From: Ectothiorhodospiraceae bacterium
GTDB taxonomy: Bacteria; Pseudomonadota; Gammaproteobacteria; HK1
DNA: 64,000 bases
Reading direction: 5' to 3'
NCBI GenBank assembly: GCA_024234875.1
Contig: JACKNM010000003.1
Coordinates: 426,001 to 490,000, forward strand
This document shows positions 1 through 8,574 of the stretch, piece after piece. Position 1 is the first letter of the stretch. Each line of letters starts with the position of its first letter. Below the pieces are notes generated by a model. The model was not told the origin of the DNA and did not search any database. It saw only the letters and a program-made list of their open reading frames with translations. Position numbers and translations under genes: made by a program.

Positions 1-539
1 AGAGCCGGCGGCGGTGCGCCGTCCGCCTGGCGCAGGGCACCGTCGACCTCGCTGGCGGCGACGTGCACGAGCGCCAGCAGTCCGAGGTTGTGCAACAAAC
101 CACAAAGATAGGCCGCCTCGGCGTCGATGTCCTGGACGCCTCCACGTCCCGACAGCGCTCTGGCCACCGCCGCGGTTCCGAGCGCGCTCCCCCAGTAGCG
201 ACCCATGTCGAAGGCGGAACAGCCGCGGGCGTCGAACAGCCCGCTCAGGGCGATGCCCAGCGCGACGCTGCGGGTGAACTTCAGCCCCAGCACGCGCACG
301 ATGGCGTCCTCGACCGAGCGCACCGGGGAACGCGACCCGAAATAGGCCGAGCCGGCGAGCCCGACCAGCCGCGCGGCCACCGGTGGGACCTCCTCGACCG
401 CCTCGGCGACGTCACGGAGATCGACCGACTCGTCGCGCAGGACGTCCAGCAGGCGCCGGGTACCCGCCGGCGGTGGCGGAAGCTCCTGCAGCGCGCGCAG
501 TGCGCAGCGCACCTCGATCTCGGTCTCGACGCTAGCCAT
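1..539 (-). CDS. HDOD domain protein, C-terminus cut off by window edge
   Basis: Reading the minus strand from the ATG at 539 gives an open frame of 179 codons to the window edge with no stop. It starts MASVETEIEVRCALRALQEL and continues with a typical HDOD (HD-related output domain) pattern: LPPPPAGTRRLLDVL, then DLRDVAEAVEEVPPVAARLV, then GSRSPVRSVEDAIVRVLG, and further on AAYLCGLLHNLGLLAL. HDOD proteins are signalling relatives of HD-GYP phosphodiesterases that usually lack the metal site; the LLHNLGLL stretch takes the place of the HD dyad. Some family members carry further C-terminal output domains, which cannot be judged here. It is divergent from rlmI. Family membership is fairly sure; partners and function are unknown. 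Confidence 0.8.
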   Translation of the reverse strand, partial: MASVETEIEVRCALRALQELPPPPAGTRRLLDVLRDESVDLRDVAEAVEEVPPVAARLVGLAGSAYFGSRSPVRSVEDAIVRVLGLKFTRSVALGIALSGLFDARGCSAFDMGRYWGSALGTAAVARALSGRGGVQDIDAEAAYLCGLLHNLGLLALVHVAASEVDGALRQADGAPPPA

Positions 540-800
540 GTTCTCAGCGGTCCTCATCCACGCTCGGATCTGTCTCGTCGCGAGGCGACGGCACATCGCC
601 GTCGCCCCGGGGCGCGACGCCGGCCCGTCCGCGCGACCGGCACGAGCCCTGCCGGAAGTAGCGGCGGGGAATCGGAATACTTGACGCGCCGCGCCGGTGC
701 GCGCAAGTCACGCCGCGGTGACCAGGCGGCATGCGGTTCCCCTACCGGGCGCGGAGGTTTCCGGGCATTCTGCGGACCCCACCAGCCGGAGCCCGCATCC

Positions 801-2006
801 GTGGCCGAGACCGAATCCGCCGAGCAACCCGTAATCTATCTCGCGCGTCGCGAGGAGCACCGCCTGCGCAACGGGCATCCCTGGGTGTTCAGCAACGAGG
901 TCGACACCACGCGTAGCCCGCTGACCGCCTTCGAGCCGGGGGACCAGGTCGAGGTGCTCACCCACGGTGAGCGCTTCCTCGCCACCGCCTACGTCAATCC
1001 GCGCTCGCTGATCTGCGCGCGGGTGATCGGGACCCGACCGGGGGAGTGGCTCGACGCAGCGGCGCTCGAGTCCCGTCTGGTCCGTGCGCAACGCATGCGC
1101 GACCGCCTGATCGGTCAGCCGTGGTACCGGCTCGCCTACGCCGAGAGCGACGACCTCCCGGGTCTGATCGTCGACCGCTATGGCGACATCGCGGTGGTCC
1201 AGATCGGCACCGCCGGCATGGAGCGGCACCAGGGTGACATCGTCGACGCCCTGCGTCGCACGCTCGCCCCGGCGGCCATCGTCGCCCGCAACGACGTCGC
1301 CACCCGCGCGCTGGAGGGGCTCGAGCAGACGGTCGAGGTCCTGCACGGCGATGCGCCGGGCACGATCGAGGTCCGCGAGAACGACCTGGTCTTCCTCGCC
1401 GCGCCGATGAGCGGGCAGAAGACCGGCTGGTTCTTCGACCAGCGCGACAATCGGCGCCGCGTGGCGCAGCACGCCGCGGGCCGTCGGGTGCTCGACCTCT
1501 TCTGCTACAGCGGTGGGTTCGGGGTGACTGCCGCCGCCGCCGGAGCCACCGAGGTGGTCTGCGTCGACAGCTCCGAGGCGGCGCTCGACCTCGCTCGAGC
1601 GGCGGCACGGCGCAACGGCGTGGAGGCGCGCATGTCGTTCGTGCAGGCCGACGTGTTCGACGCGCTGCGCGCGATGGCCGAGGACGGGCGGCGGTTCGAC
1701 CTCGTGGTCGCCGACCCACCGGCCTTCGTGCGCCGGCGCAAGGATCTCGCCGCCGGTGTCGAGGCCTATCGACGCCTCAATCGGTTGGCGGTCTCGGTGC
1801 TCGCGCCCGAGGCCCTGCTGCTCTCGGCCTCGTGCTCGTCACACCTCGCACGTGAGCGACTGCACGAGGTCGTGCGCGCCGCCGCCGTGCGCGGCGGACG
1901 CTCGGTGCAACTGCTGGAGGACGGCGGGCAGGCGCTCGACCATCCGGTCCGCCTCGGCATGCCCGAGAGCGCCTACCTCAAGGCGGCGTTGTGCTGGCTG
2001 GCCTAG
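801..2006 (+). CDS. rlmI: 23S rRNA (cytosine-5-)-methyltransferase RlmI family
   Basis: 401 residues, matching the roughly 396-residue RlmI/RlmK family. An N-terminal PUA RNA-binding domain (YLARREEHRLRNGHPWVFSNEV, about residues 10-90) is followed by a Rossmann methyltransferase. Family hallmarks are GQKTGWFFDQRDNR (about 200), the SAM loop VLDLFCYSGGFGV, VVADPPAFVRR, and the catalytic-cysteine motif SASCSSH near 335. By family it methylates C1962 of 23S rRNA using SAM in the cytoplasm. I chose the GTG that begins VAETESAEQP because homology begins just after it; the frame is open for hundreds of bases upstream, but that part has no recognisable protein character. It stands alone, convergent with the FecR-domain gene. 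Confidence 0.9.
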   Translation: MAETESAEQPVIYLARREEHRLRNGHPWVFSNEVDTTRSPLTAFEPGDQVEVLTHGERFLATAYVNPRSLICARVIGTRPGEWLDAAALESRLVRAQRMRDRLIGQPWYRLAYAESDDLPGLIVDRYGDIAVVQIGTAGMERHQGDIVDALRRTLAPAAIVARNDVATRALEGLEQTVEVLHGDAPGTIEVRENDLVFLAAPMSGQKTGWFFDQRDNRRRVAQHAAGRRVLDLFCYSGGFGVTAAAAGATEVVCVDSSEAALDLARAAARRNGVEARMSFVQADVFDALRAMAEDGRRFDLVVADPPAFVRRRKDLAAGVEAYRRLNRLAVSVLAPEALLLSASCSSHLARERLHEVVRAAAVRGGRSVQLLEDGGQALDHPVRLGMPESAYLKAALCWLA

Positions 2007-2045
2007 CCGCGGCCGGCCGCGGCGTCGTCGGCGGGGCGCGCGTCG

Positions 2046-2915
2046 TCACCGTCGAATGACCGCGATGCCGACGACCCCGGGTCGTCCGGCGAGACGGGTG
2101 GCGAGGTCGGTGGCATCGCCGACGGTGGCGATTCCCGGCAGCAGCAGACGCGGGCGAACGATGCCGCCGATGCCGACCTCCGCCTCCTCGAGCGGGAACC
2201 CCGCGCCCCGCAGCGCATCCAGGGTCGCCGTGCGGCGCGCCGCGTCGTCACCGGCGTCGAGCGCGAGTGCCCACCGGCCGTCGACCCGGAGCTCGCCGGC
2301 CCCGGGCGCGATCTCGGTCTCCGCCGCCCAGGCTGCGAGCTGGGCCGGGGCGACGGCGGCGACCGGCAGCGCCGGGGCGTCCTTGGGGGCGATGTAGAAG
2401 CTCAGCGGGTCGCGCATGCGCACCGCGGGATCGCCCCCGCGCTGCACCTCGATGTCGCCCTCGATCAGGCACACGATGTCGCGGTCGCTGGCTGCCTTGC
2501 CCCAGACGTCGGTGCCGCGGATGCCGATGGTCATCGCCGCGACGCGCAACGTGGGCGCCGTCTCGCGACCGCGTGTGAGGGTGGCGGTGGTGTAACGAAA
2601 CGCGCCGCGCAGCACGTCGAGCAGCCGCCCGAACCCACTCTGGCGCTCCGCCGGGGCCTCGATGCGCAGCGCCGCGCGCTCGCCGAGCTTCACCACCGCG
2701 CCCGACTCCAGCCGCAGCCGGACGCGGCCGCCGTCGGCGGTGCGCAGGGTGTCGCCGTCGGCGACGGCCCCGCCGGGGCCGATCGGTATGCGCGCCGCCC
2801 CGCGCTCGACCCACGCGGGGGCCTGCATCGCCTCGACGCGCGCCGCCGCGAGCGACGCCCCGCTGACGCCGAGCAGGAGCGCAGCGGTCAGGAGATGTGC
2901 AGCTGTTCCACCCAT
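2046..2915 (-). CDS. Exported FecR-domain protein
   Basis: 289 residues with an N-terminal signal sequence (hydrophobic run LLTAALLLGVSGASLAAARV). A FecR/LysM-like core follows (WVERGAARIPIGPGGAVADGDTLRTADGGRVRLRLESGAVVKLGERAALRI) ending in TIGIRGTDVWGK, the GIRGT motif of periplasmic FecR-domain proteins. The C-terminal 75 residues (RRTATLDALRGAGFPLEEAEV through GRPGVVGIAVIRR) look like a divergent SPOR-type peptidoglycan-binding fold; that part is inference. The ATG at 2915 is preceded by a GGAGGG ribosome site, whereas an upstream in-frame ATG at 2960 is not. No FecI sigma factor or TonB receptor is nearby, so an iron-signalling role is unlikely. It is divergent from lgt by about 50 bp. 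Confidence 0.75.
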   Translation of the reverse strand: MGGTAAHLLTAALLLGVSGASLAAARVEAMQAPAWVERGAARIPIGPGGAVADGDTLRTADGGRVRLRLESGAVVKLGERAALRIEAPAERQSGFGRLLDVLRGAFRYTTATLTRGRETAPTLRVAAMTIGIRGTDVWGKAASDRDIVCLIEGDIEVQRGGDPAVRMRDPLSFYIAPKDAPALPVAAVAPAQLAAWAAETEIAPGAGELRVDGRWALALDAGDDAARRTATLDALRGAGFPLEEAEVGIGGIVRPRLLLPGIATVGDATDLATRLAGRPGVVGIAVIRR

Positions 2916-2968
2916 GACGCCCTCCGCGGTCGTGTGGGGCAGTGCGTGCGGTAGTACCATAGCGCGCC

Positions 2969-3847
2969 GTGCTTTCCTATCCCGACATCGATCCCATCGC
3001 GTTCCGCCTCGGACCGCTCAAGGTGCACTGGTACGGGCTCATGTACCTGGTCGCCTTCGGGCTCGGCTGGTGGCTCGGCCGCCTGCGCGCGCGCGACCCA
3101 TGGCGTGGCTGGCGCGGGCAGGACGTGGACGACGTGCTGTTCTTCGTGGCGGTCGGGGTCATCGTCGGCGGCCGACTCGGCTACGTGCTGTTCTACGACG
3201 GCGGCCGCGTCCTCCACGATCCGATGCACCTGCTCGCGGTGTGGCAGGGCGGGATGTCGTTCCACGGTGGGCTCGTCGGCGTGCTGCTCGCGATGGCGCT
3301 GTTCGCACGCCGGCGCGGGCGCACCTTCTTCGAGGTGGCGGACTTCGTCGCCCCGCTCGTGCCGCTGGGGCTCGCGGCCGGGCGCATCGGCAACTTCATC
3401 AACGGCAATCTCTGGGGCAAGGTGACCGACCTCCCCTGGGGCATGGTCTTCCCCGACCCTCGCGCGGGCGACCTCCCGCGCCATCCGTCGCAGCTCTACC
3501 AGGCGCTGCTGGAAGGCGTGGCCCTGTTCGTCGTGCTGTGGTGGTTCTCCCGCCGACCGCGGCCGGCGATGGCGGTCTCCGGGCTGTTCCTGATCGGCTA
3601 CGCCGCCGCGCGCGGGGCGGTGGAGTTCGTGCGGGTTCCCGACGCGCAGCTCGGTTACCTCGCCTTCGGCTGGCTGACCATGGGCCAGCTCCTCACGGTG
3701 CCGATGCTGGTCGCCGGAGTCACGCTGCTGCTGATGTCGCGGCACCGCCCCCGCCCCGCGGTTCCCGCCGCCGCGCCCCAGGGCGCTGCGCCGCGCCCGG
3801 CGCCGACCGGGCGTGGCGGGCGCCGGCGCTCGAGGAGACGCTCGTGA
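2969..3847 (+). CDS. lgt: Phosphatidylglycerol--prolipoprotein diacylglyceryl transferase
   Basis: 292-residue polytopic inner-membrane enzyme that transfers diacylglycerol from phosphatidylglycerol to the lipobox cysteine, the first step of lipoprotein maturation. Visible family motifs are KVHWYGLMYLVAF near the N-terminus, GGRLGYVLFY, the Lgt signature GRIGNFINGNLWGK (about 140), and RHPSQLYQALLEG. About seven hydrophobic segments follow the family pattern. The tail after residue 260 is proline/alanine/arginine rich and poorly conserved. The start is a GTG. The stop TGA overlaps the thyA start (GTGA), so the two genes are translationally coupled, the same lgt-thyA order as in enterobacteria. 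Confidence 0.95.
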   Translation: MLSYPDIDPIAFRLGPLKVHWYGLMYLVAFGLGWWLGRLRARDPWRGWRGQDVDDVLFFVAVGVIVGGRLGYVLFYDGGRVLHDPMHLLAVWQGGMSFHGGLVGVLLAMALFARRRGRTFFEVADFVAPLVPLGLAAGRIGNFINGNLWGKVTDLPWGMVFPDPRAGDLPRHPSQLYQALLEGVALFVVLWWFSRRPRPAMAVSGLFLIGYAAARGAVEFVRVPDAQLGYLAFGWLTMGQLLTVPMLVAGVTLLLMSRHRPRPAVPAAAPQGAAPRPAPTGRGGRRRSRRRS

Positions 3848-4638
3848 GACAGTACCTGGAGCTGCTACGGCACGTGCGCGACCACGGTGCTCGCAAGACC
3901 GACCGCACCGGGACCGGGACGCTCAGCGTGTTCGGTTACCAGATGCGCTTCGACCTCGCGGCCGGCTTCCCGGTGGTCACCACCAAGTCGGTGCACATGA
4001 AGTCGGTGATCCACGAGCTGCTGTGGTTCCTGCGGGGGGACACCAACGTCGCCTATCTGCAACGCCACGGGGTGTCGATCTGGGACGAGTGGGCCGACGA
4101 GCGTGGTGAGCTCGGCCCGGTCTACGGCCACCAGTGGCGGTCGTGGCCGACACCCGACGGCGGCAAGGTCGACCAGATCGCCAGGGTCGTGGAGGGGATT
4201 CGCACCAACCCGGACTCTCGTCGGCACCTGGTGTCGGCGTGGAACGTCGCCGATGTCGACCGCATGGCGCTTCCGCCGTGCCACGCGCTGTTCCAGTTCT
4301 GGGTCGGCGACGGGCGGTTGTCCTGCCAGCTCTATCAGCGCAGCGGGGACATCTTCCTCGGCGTGCCCTTCAACATCGCCTCCTACGCGTTGCTGACGCT
4401 GATGGTGGCGCAGGTGACGGGGTTACGGCCGGGCGAGTTCGTCCACACCCTCGGTGACGCGCATCTGTATCTCAACCACCTCGAGCAGGCGGACACCCAG
4501 CTCGCGCGCGAGCCACACCCGTTGCCGCGCATGCGCCTCAATCCCGAGCGCCGCGCGCTCGACGAGTTCGTCTACGAGGACTTCGAGCTGGTCGACTACC
4601 GTCACCATCCCGCGATCCGCGCCCCGGTGGCGGTTTGA
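3844..4638 (+). CDS. thyA: Thymidylate synthase
   Basis: Converts dUMP to dTMP using methylene-tetrahydrofolate. Starting at the GTG overlapping the lgt stop gives exactly 264 residues, the length of E. coli ThyA. Hallmarks: DRTGTGTLSVFGYQMRFDL (phosphate-binding Arg loop), HELLWFLRGDTN, WDEWAD, LGPVYGHQWR, the catalytic cysteine in LPPCHALFQFWV (near residue 146), YQRSGDIFLGVPFNIASYALL, and the C-terminal closure AVPV-like end (APVAV). The stop overlaps the folA start by four bases (TTGA). Thymidylate synthase makes dihydrofolate, which the next gene product recycles, so the overlap couples the two halves of the cycle. Confidence 0.97.
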   Translation: MRQYLELLRHVRDHGARKTDRTGTGTLSVFGYQMRFDLAAGFPVVTTKSVHMKSVIHELLWFLRGDTNVAYLQRHGVSIWDEWADERGELGPVYGHQWRSWPTPDGGKVDQIARVVEGIRTNPDSRRHLVSAWNVADVDRMALPPCHALFQFWVGDGRLSCQLYQRSGDIFLGVPFNIASYALLTLMVAQVTGLRPGEFVHTLGDAHLYLNHLEQADTQLAREPHPLPRMRLNPERRALDEFVYEDFELVDYRHHPAIRAPVAV

Positions 4639-5168
4639 GCGCGACGCCCGCGCCAGGCGCGACGCGGCTGTGCCTGGTGGCGGCGCTGGCCGCCAACGGG
4701 GTGATCGGCAGCGACGGCACCATGCCCTGGCACCTGCGCGAGGATCTCCGCCACTTCCGCCGGCTCACCCTCGACCGCGCGGTGGTGATGGGGCGGCGCA
4801 CCCACGACTCGATCGGCCGCGCCCTCGACCGCCGACTCAACCTGGTGCTCAGTCGCCGGCGCGATCTGCTGATCGCGGGCTGCGAGGTGGTGCCGGATCT
4901 GGATGCCGCAATCGCGGCCGCCGCGCGCGCCGGCCACCGCGAGCTGATGGTGATCGGCGGGGCGGAGATCTACGCGCTCGCCCTGCCGCGCGCCGACCGC
5001 ATGGAGCTCACCCTGATCGACGCCGAGATCGCCGGCGACACCCACTTCCCCGCTTACGACACGGGGGTGTGGCGCGAGACGGCGCGCGACGACCGTCCCC
5101 CCGATCCGGAGAGCGGGCTCCGCTACAGCTTCGTGACGCTGGAGCGCTGCGCGCCCGACGCGGGCTGA
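4635..5168 (+). CDS. folA: Dihydrofolate reductase
   Basis: 177 residues; reduces dihydrofolate to tetrahydrofolate with NADPH. Motifs: LVAALAANGVIGSDGTMPWHLREDL (Met20-loop region; the aspartate in LREDL is the catalytic acid), VVMGRRTHDSIG, RLNLVLSRRRD, VIGGAEIYALALP (NADPH phosphate loop) and DTHFPAYD. The start is a TTG overlapping the thyA stop, the only start codon giving the expected N-terminus. In E. coli folA lies next to apaH. Here apaH is also adjacent but convergent, with only 12 bp between the stops, so the old neighbourhood is kept while the orientation has changed. Confidence 0.95.
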   Translation: MSATPAPGATRLCLVAALAANGVIGSDGTMPWHLREDLRHFRRLTLDRAVVMGRRTHDSIGRALDRRLNLVLSRRRDLLIAGCEVVPDLDAAIAAAARAGHRELMVIGGAEIYALALPRADRMELTLIDAEIAGDTHFPAYDTGVWRETARDDRPPDPESGLRYSFVTLERCAPDAG

Positions 5169-5180
5169 GCCAGACCCTCG

Positions 5181-6020
5181 CTAGCCCTCGCTGGCCGGCG
5201 GTTGCTGGCTGGAAACCGCGAAGCGACGACCGTCGTCCAGTCGGAGCGCCGTGAGCTGGCGACCCCAGACGCAGCCGGTGTCGAGCGCCTCCACGCGGTA
5301 GGCGGGGTCGGCGGCCGCCGCCACCGGCAGCGAGGCCCAGTGGCCGAACAGGACGCGCTCCTCGGTGGGTGCCGGCCGACGCGCGACGAACCACGGGACC
5401 AGTCCCTTCGGCTGGGTTCCGGGTGGTCCGGCGTTGCGGAGATCGAGCCGGCCGTCGTTCTGCACGTAGCGCATGCGGGTGAACGCATTGACCACGAAAC
5501 GCATGCGATCGAAGCCGGACAGGGTGTCGGACCAGCGGTCGGGCTTGTTGCCGTACATGTTGCGCAGGAGATCCCGCCAGTCGGGACCGGCGAGGCAGGC
5601 CTCGACCTCGCGTGCCCGGGCCTCGGCCGCGTCGAGCGTCCAGCCGGGTGGGATCCCGGCGTGGACCATCGCGTAGCCGAGGTTGCGGTCGCGGTGCAGG
5701 AGCGGGCGCGTGCGCAGCCATTCCACGATCTCGCCGCGGTCGGGTGCGGCGAGGATCGGGCCGAAGGTGTCCTTGGCCAGTAGCTCACGGATGCCGGCGG
5801 CAGCCGCGAGCAGGTGGAGGTCGTGGTTGCCCAGCACGCACACCGCGCGGGTGCCGAGGCCACGCACGAAGCGCAACGTCCCGAGCGAGTCCGGACCGCG
5901 GTTGACGAGGTCGCCGACCAGCCAGAGTCGGTCGCGGGCCGGCGCGAACCCGACGGTGTCGAGCAAGTGGTCGAGCTCGGCGCGACACCCCTGGACGTCG
6001 CCGATTGCGTAAGTGGGCAT
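5181..6020 (-). CDS. apaH: Symmetrical bis(5'-nucleosyl)-tetraphosphatase
   Basis: 279 residues; hydrolyses Ap4A (and de-caps NpnN RNAs in E. coli) to two ADP. Metallophosphoesterase motifs are in order at the N-terminus: AIGDVQGC, WLVGDLVNRGPDSLGTLRF and VLGNHDLHLL, then the downstream metal histidines in VHAGIPPGW and LFGHWASL. YVQNDGRLD and WFVARRP are also ApaH-typical. It is last in the minus-strand series ubiK-comM-apaG-apaH, 28 bp behind apaG, so cotranscription with apaG is likely. Confidence 0.95.
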   Translation of the reverse strand: MPTYAIGDVQGCRAELDHLLDTVGFAPARDRLWLVGDLVNRGPDSLGTLRFVRGLGTRAVCVLGNHDLHLLAAAAGIRELLAKDTFGPILAAPDRGEIVEWLRTRPLLHRDRNLGYAMVHAGIPPGWTLDAAEARAREVEACLAGPDWRDLLRNMYGNKPDRWSDTLSGFDRMRFVVNAFTRMRYVQNDGRLDLRNAGPPGTQPKGLVPWFVARRPAPTEERVLFGHWASLPVAAAADPAYRVEALDTGCVWGRQLTALRLDDGRRFAVSSQQPPASEG

Positions 6021-6048
6021 GGTTGCGCGGGTCAGGGTGCGGGAGCGC

Positions 6049-6426
6049 TCAATGCAGCGCCCCGGGTACCGCGAGACGGAACATCGGGATCTCGGCGTCG
6101 AACTGCGCGCCGTCGTCGCCCAGCATCTGGTAGCTACCGTGCATGGTGCCGACCGGCGTCTCGATCAGCGCGGCGCTGGTGTAGCGGAAGCCCTCGCCGG
6201 GGCGCAGGTGGGGCTGCTCGCCGACCACCCCATCGCCGCGCACCTCACGGACCTGGCCACGCGCGTCGTTGATCAGCCAGTGGCGGGTGAGAAGCTTCGC
6301 ACCGATGGTGCCGACGTTGCGAATCGTCACCGTGTAGGCGAACACGAAGCGTTGCTCGTCTGGCTCGGACTGGTCGTCGAGATACGTCGTCTCGACCGAG
6401 ACTGCGATCTGGTAGGGCTCGGGCAT
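6049..6426 (-). CDS. apaG: ApaG/DUF525 domain protein
   Basis: 125 residues, the exact length of E. coli ApaG, a single beta-sandwich domain of unclear biochemical role usually encoded with apaH. Conserved core: YTVTIRNVGTIGAKLLTRHWLI, GDGVVGEQPHLRPGEGFRYTS, ETPVGTMHGSYQM, FRLAVPGALH. Two starts are possible. The ATG at 6426 gives the standard length, while an in-frame TTG at 6438, four codons upstream, has the better ribosome site (GGGAG seven bases ahead). I list the ATG but the TTG may be the true start. Confidence 0.93.
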   Translation of the reverse strand: MPEPYQIAVSVETTYLDDQSEPDEQRFVFAYTVTIRNVGTIGAKLLTRHWLINDARGQVREVRGDGVVGEQPHLRPGEGFRYTSAALIETPVGTMHGSYQMLGDDGAQFDAEIPMFRLAVPGALH

Positions 6427-6512
6427 CGGCGCATTCAATCGAAATCTCCCAGGGGGCGCAAGGATACCTGGTGCGGCGCGCAGCGCCTCCGGGCCGCGGA
6501 TCGCGGCTTGCC

Positions 6513-8015
6513 TCAACGTGGCTCGTAGCGCGTGCGCTGGCGGTACGAGACGGCCTCGGCGAGGTGGTGGCCAGTGATATCCGCATCGCCCGCGAGGTCG
6601 GCGACGGTGCGCGCCACCTGCAATGCGCGCGCCCGGCCGCGAGCCGACAACCCGAGGCGATCGGTCGCGGCATCGAGCAATGCCTCGCCCTCGGGGTCGA
6701 GAGTGCACCACCGAGCGCGCTCGGCCGCATCGAGCCGGGCGTTGGGGTGGACCCCGCGCTCGAGCTGGCGCCGCCGAGCCGCCTCCACCCGGGCGCGGAC
6801 CACGGCGCTCGGCTCTGGTGGCGCGGTGTCGCCGAGCTGCTCACGGTAGGGTGGGGTCTCGACCTGGAGGTCGATGCGGTCGAGCAGTGGCCCCGACACC
6901 CGCGACCGATAACGGCGTACCGCCTCCGACGAGCAGCCACAGCGCCCGCTGCCGTCCCCGAGATGACCGCACGGGCACGGGTTCATCGCCGCCACGAGCT
7001 GGAAGCGCGCCGGGAAGCTCGCCCGGCGCCCGGCGCGGGCGACGGTCACGCTCCCCGACTCCAGCGGCTCGCGCAGCGCCTCGAGGACGCGACGGTCGTA
7101 CTCCGGCAACTCGTCGAGGAACAACACCCCGTGGTGGGCGAGCGAGATCTCACCCGGACGGGGTCTGGAGCCGCCGCCGACCAGGGCCGGCGCCGAGGCG
7201 GTGTGGTGGGGCGCGCGAAACGGGCGCACCGCCCACCGACGCGGATCGAGGCGCTCGCCGCTCACCGACATCACGGCGGCGGTCTCCAACGCCTCGCGCT
7301 CGCTCATCGGTGGTAGCAGGCCGGGGAGCCTGGAGGCGAGCATGGTCTTGCCGGTGCCCGGCGGTCCGATCAGCAGGAGGTTGTGCCCACCGGCGGCCGC
7401 GATCTCCAGCGCGCGGCGAGCACGGTGCTGGCCGCGGACGTCGGCCAGGTCCGGGCCGATGACGATGCCGGGCTCGGGGGCGACGCCGTGCGGCGCGAGC
7501 GGGCGTGCGCCGGCGAGGTGCGCGACCACCGCGCGCAGGTCGCCGGCGGGGAACACCACCGCCTCCGGCACCAGCGCCGCCTCCGCCGCGTCCTCGGCCG
7601 AGACCACCAGCGCTCGCCCCGCGTCGCGCGCGCGGAGCGCGGCGGGCAGGGTACCGCCGACCCGCCGCAGCATGCCTCCGAGGGCGAGCTCGCCGACCAG
7701 CTCGCAGGGTGGGTCGGCCTCCGCCGGAAGCTGGCCCGATGCGCGCAGGATGCCGACCGCGATCGCGAGGTCGAAGCGCCCGCCGTGCTTGGGTAGATCG
7801 GCGGGGGCGAGGTTGACGGTGATGCGCTGGCGCGGGAACTCGTGCCCGGAGTTGAGGATCGCGCTGCGGACGCGGTCGCCGCTCTCGCGCACGGTGGTCT
7901 CCGGCAATCCGACGATTACCAGCTTCGGCAGGCCACCGGTGAGATGGACCTCGACGGTGACCAGTGGAGCCTCGACGCCGAGCTCGGCGCGCGCATGGAC
8001 GATGGCGAGTGACAT
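6513..8015 (-). CDS. comM: YifB/ComM-type Mg-chelatase-like AAA+ helicase
   Basis: 500 residues, the family's usual length. N-terminal Lon-protease-like fold domain (MSLAIVHARAELGVEAPLVTVEVHL to about 170), then the AAA+ core with Walker A GPPGTGKTMLASRLPGLLPP (about 216), the FRAPHHTASAPALVGGG stretch, Walker B in GVLFLDELPEY and the CPCGHLGD...RCGCS zinc-like cysteines, then the Mg_chelatase C-terminal helical domain with FVLARGRARALQVARTVADL-type sequence. ComM is a hexameric branch-migration helicase that promotes recombination during natural transformation. That role is taken from the family; no competence genes are in this window. It sits 51 bp behind ubiK. Confidence 0.93.
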   Translation of the reverse strand: MSLAIVHARAELGVEAPLVTVEVHLTGGLPKLVIVGLPETTVRESGDRVRSAILNSGHEFPRQRITVNLAPADLPKHGGRFDLAIAVGILRASGQLPAEADPPCELVGELALGGMLRRVGGTLPAALRARDAGRALVVSAEDAAEAALVPEAVVFPAGDLRAVVAHLAGARPLAPHGVAPEPGIVIGPDLADVRGQHRARRALEIAAAGGHNLLLIGPPGTGKTMLASRLPGLLPPMSEREALETAAVMSVSGERLDPRRWAVRPFRAPHHTASAPALVGGGSRPRPGEISLAHHGVLFLDELPEYDRRVLEALREPLESGSVTVARAGRRASFPARFQLVAAMNPCPCGHLGDGSGRCGCSSEAVRRYRSRVSGPLLDRIDLQVETPPYREQLGDTAPPEPSAVVRARVEAARRRQLERGVHPNARLDAAERARWCTLDPEGEALLDAATDRLGLSARGRARALQVARTVADLAGDADITGHHLAEAVSYRQRTRYEPR

Positions 8016-8066
8016 GCATGGCCGTCCTTGGCCGGGCCGTCGCCGGTGCGACGGAGATGGGGGCGA

Positions 8067-8348
8067 TCAGGGCCCGGAGCCGGTCTCCGGCGGGGCGGCG
8101 GCGGCCAGGCGCCCGGCCTCGATGCGGGCGACCTCCGCCTCCAGCCGGTCCAGCTTCTCGCGGGTACGCGCCAGCAGCGCGGCCTGCACCTCGAACTCCT
8201 CGCGGGTGACGAGATCCATCCGCGCGAGCGCCGCCGCCACCGCGGCGCGCAGGTTACGGCGGACGTCCTCGGCGAACGGGCCGAGGCCGGCCGGGAGGGA
8301 CTCGGTCACCCGCCGGGCGACGTCGTCGAGGGACTTCGGGTCTAGCAT
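8067..8348 (-). CDS. ubiK: Ubiquinone biosynthesis accessory factor UbiK (BMFP family)
   Basis: 93 residues. It starts MLDPKSLDDVARRVTESLP, with the FAEDVRRNLRAAVAAALARMDLVTREEFEVQAALL core of the BMFP/YqiC family and a C-terminal coiled coil (heptads in ARTREKLDRLEAEVARIEA). UbiK helps assemble the cytoplasmic UbiJ-containing ubiquinone-synthesis metabolon in E. coli. It is first of the minus-strand group running into comM. It is divergent from the cyclic-nucleotide-binding gene across about 226 bp. Confidence 0.88.
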   Translation of the reverse strand: MLDPKSLDDVARRVTESLPAGLGPFAEDVRRNLRAAVAAALARMDLVTREEFEVQAALLARTREKLDRLEAEVARIEAGRLAAAAPPETGSGP

Positions 8349-8494
8349 CGGAATCTCCTGTCACGCGGTCGAACCTTAGCCATCGGCGCTCGCTGCCGAC
8401 AAGGGGTGTGGCGCGCGTCGCAATGTCGGGAATTGGCTCGGGGCTCGTCCGCTGGCGGCTTCAGTCGGGTCTGTGCAAGGTCGATGCGTGCGCC

Positions 8495-8500
8495 TAGAAT
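8495..8500 (+). promoter_or_regulatory. Possible -10 element ahead of the CNB-rhodanese gene
   Basis: TAGAAT matches the sigma-70 -10 consensus in 5 of 6 positions and lies 74 bp ahead of the ATG. The best -35 at 17 bp spacing is weak (TGTGCA). Position in an otherwise GC-rich divergent gap is the main support. Confidence 0.35.
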
Positions 8501-8574
8501 ACGGCGCTCATCCGAGTGCGAGAGCCAGGGTTTGGCCCGCCGTCCGGGTCGACGCGTTCTGCCCCGAGGTCCAA

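Noticed and set aside
544..732. 62-codon minus-strand frame in the HDOD-rlmI gap
   Set aside because: Arg/Ser-rich, no ribosome site or family signal.
63..800. Long in-frame extension ahead of rlmI
   Set aside because: It reads antisense to the HDOD gene and lacks protein-like character; RlmI homology begins at the GTG at 801.
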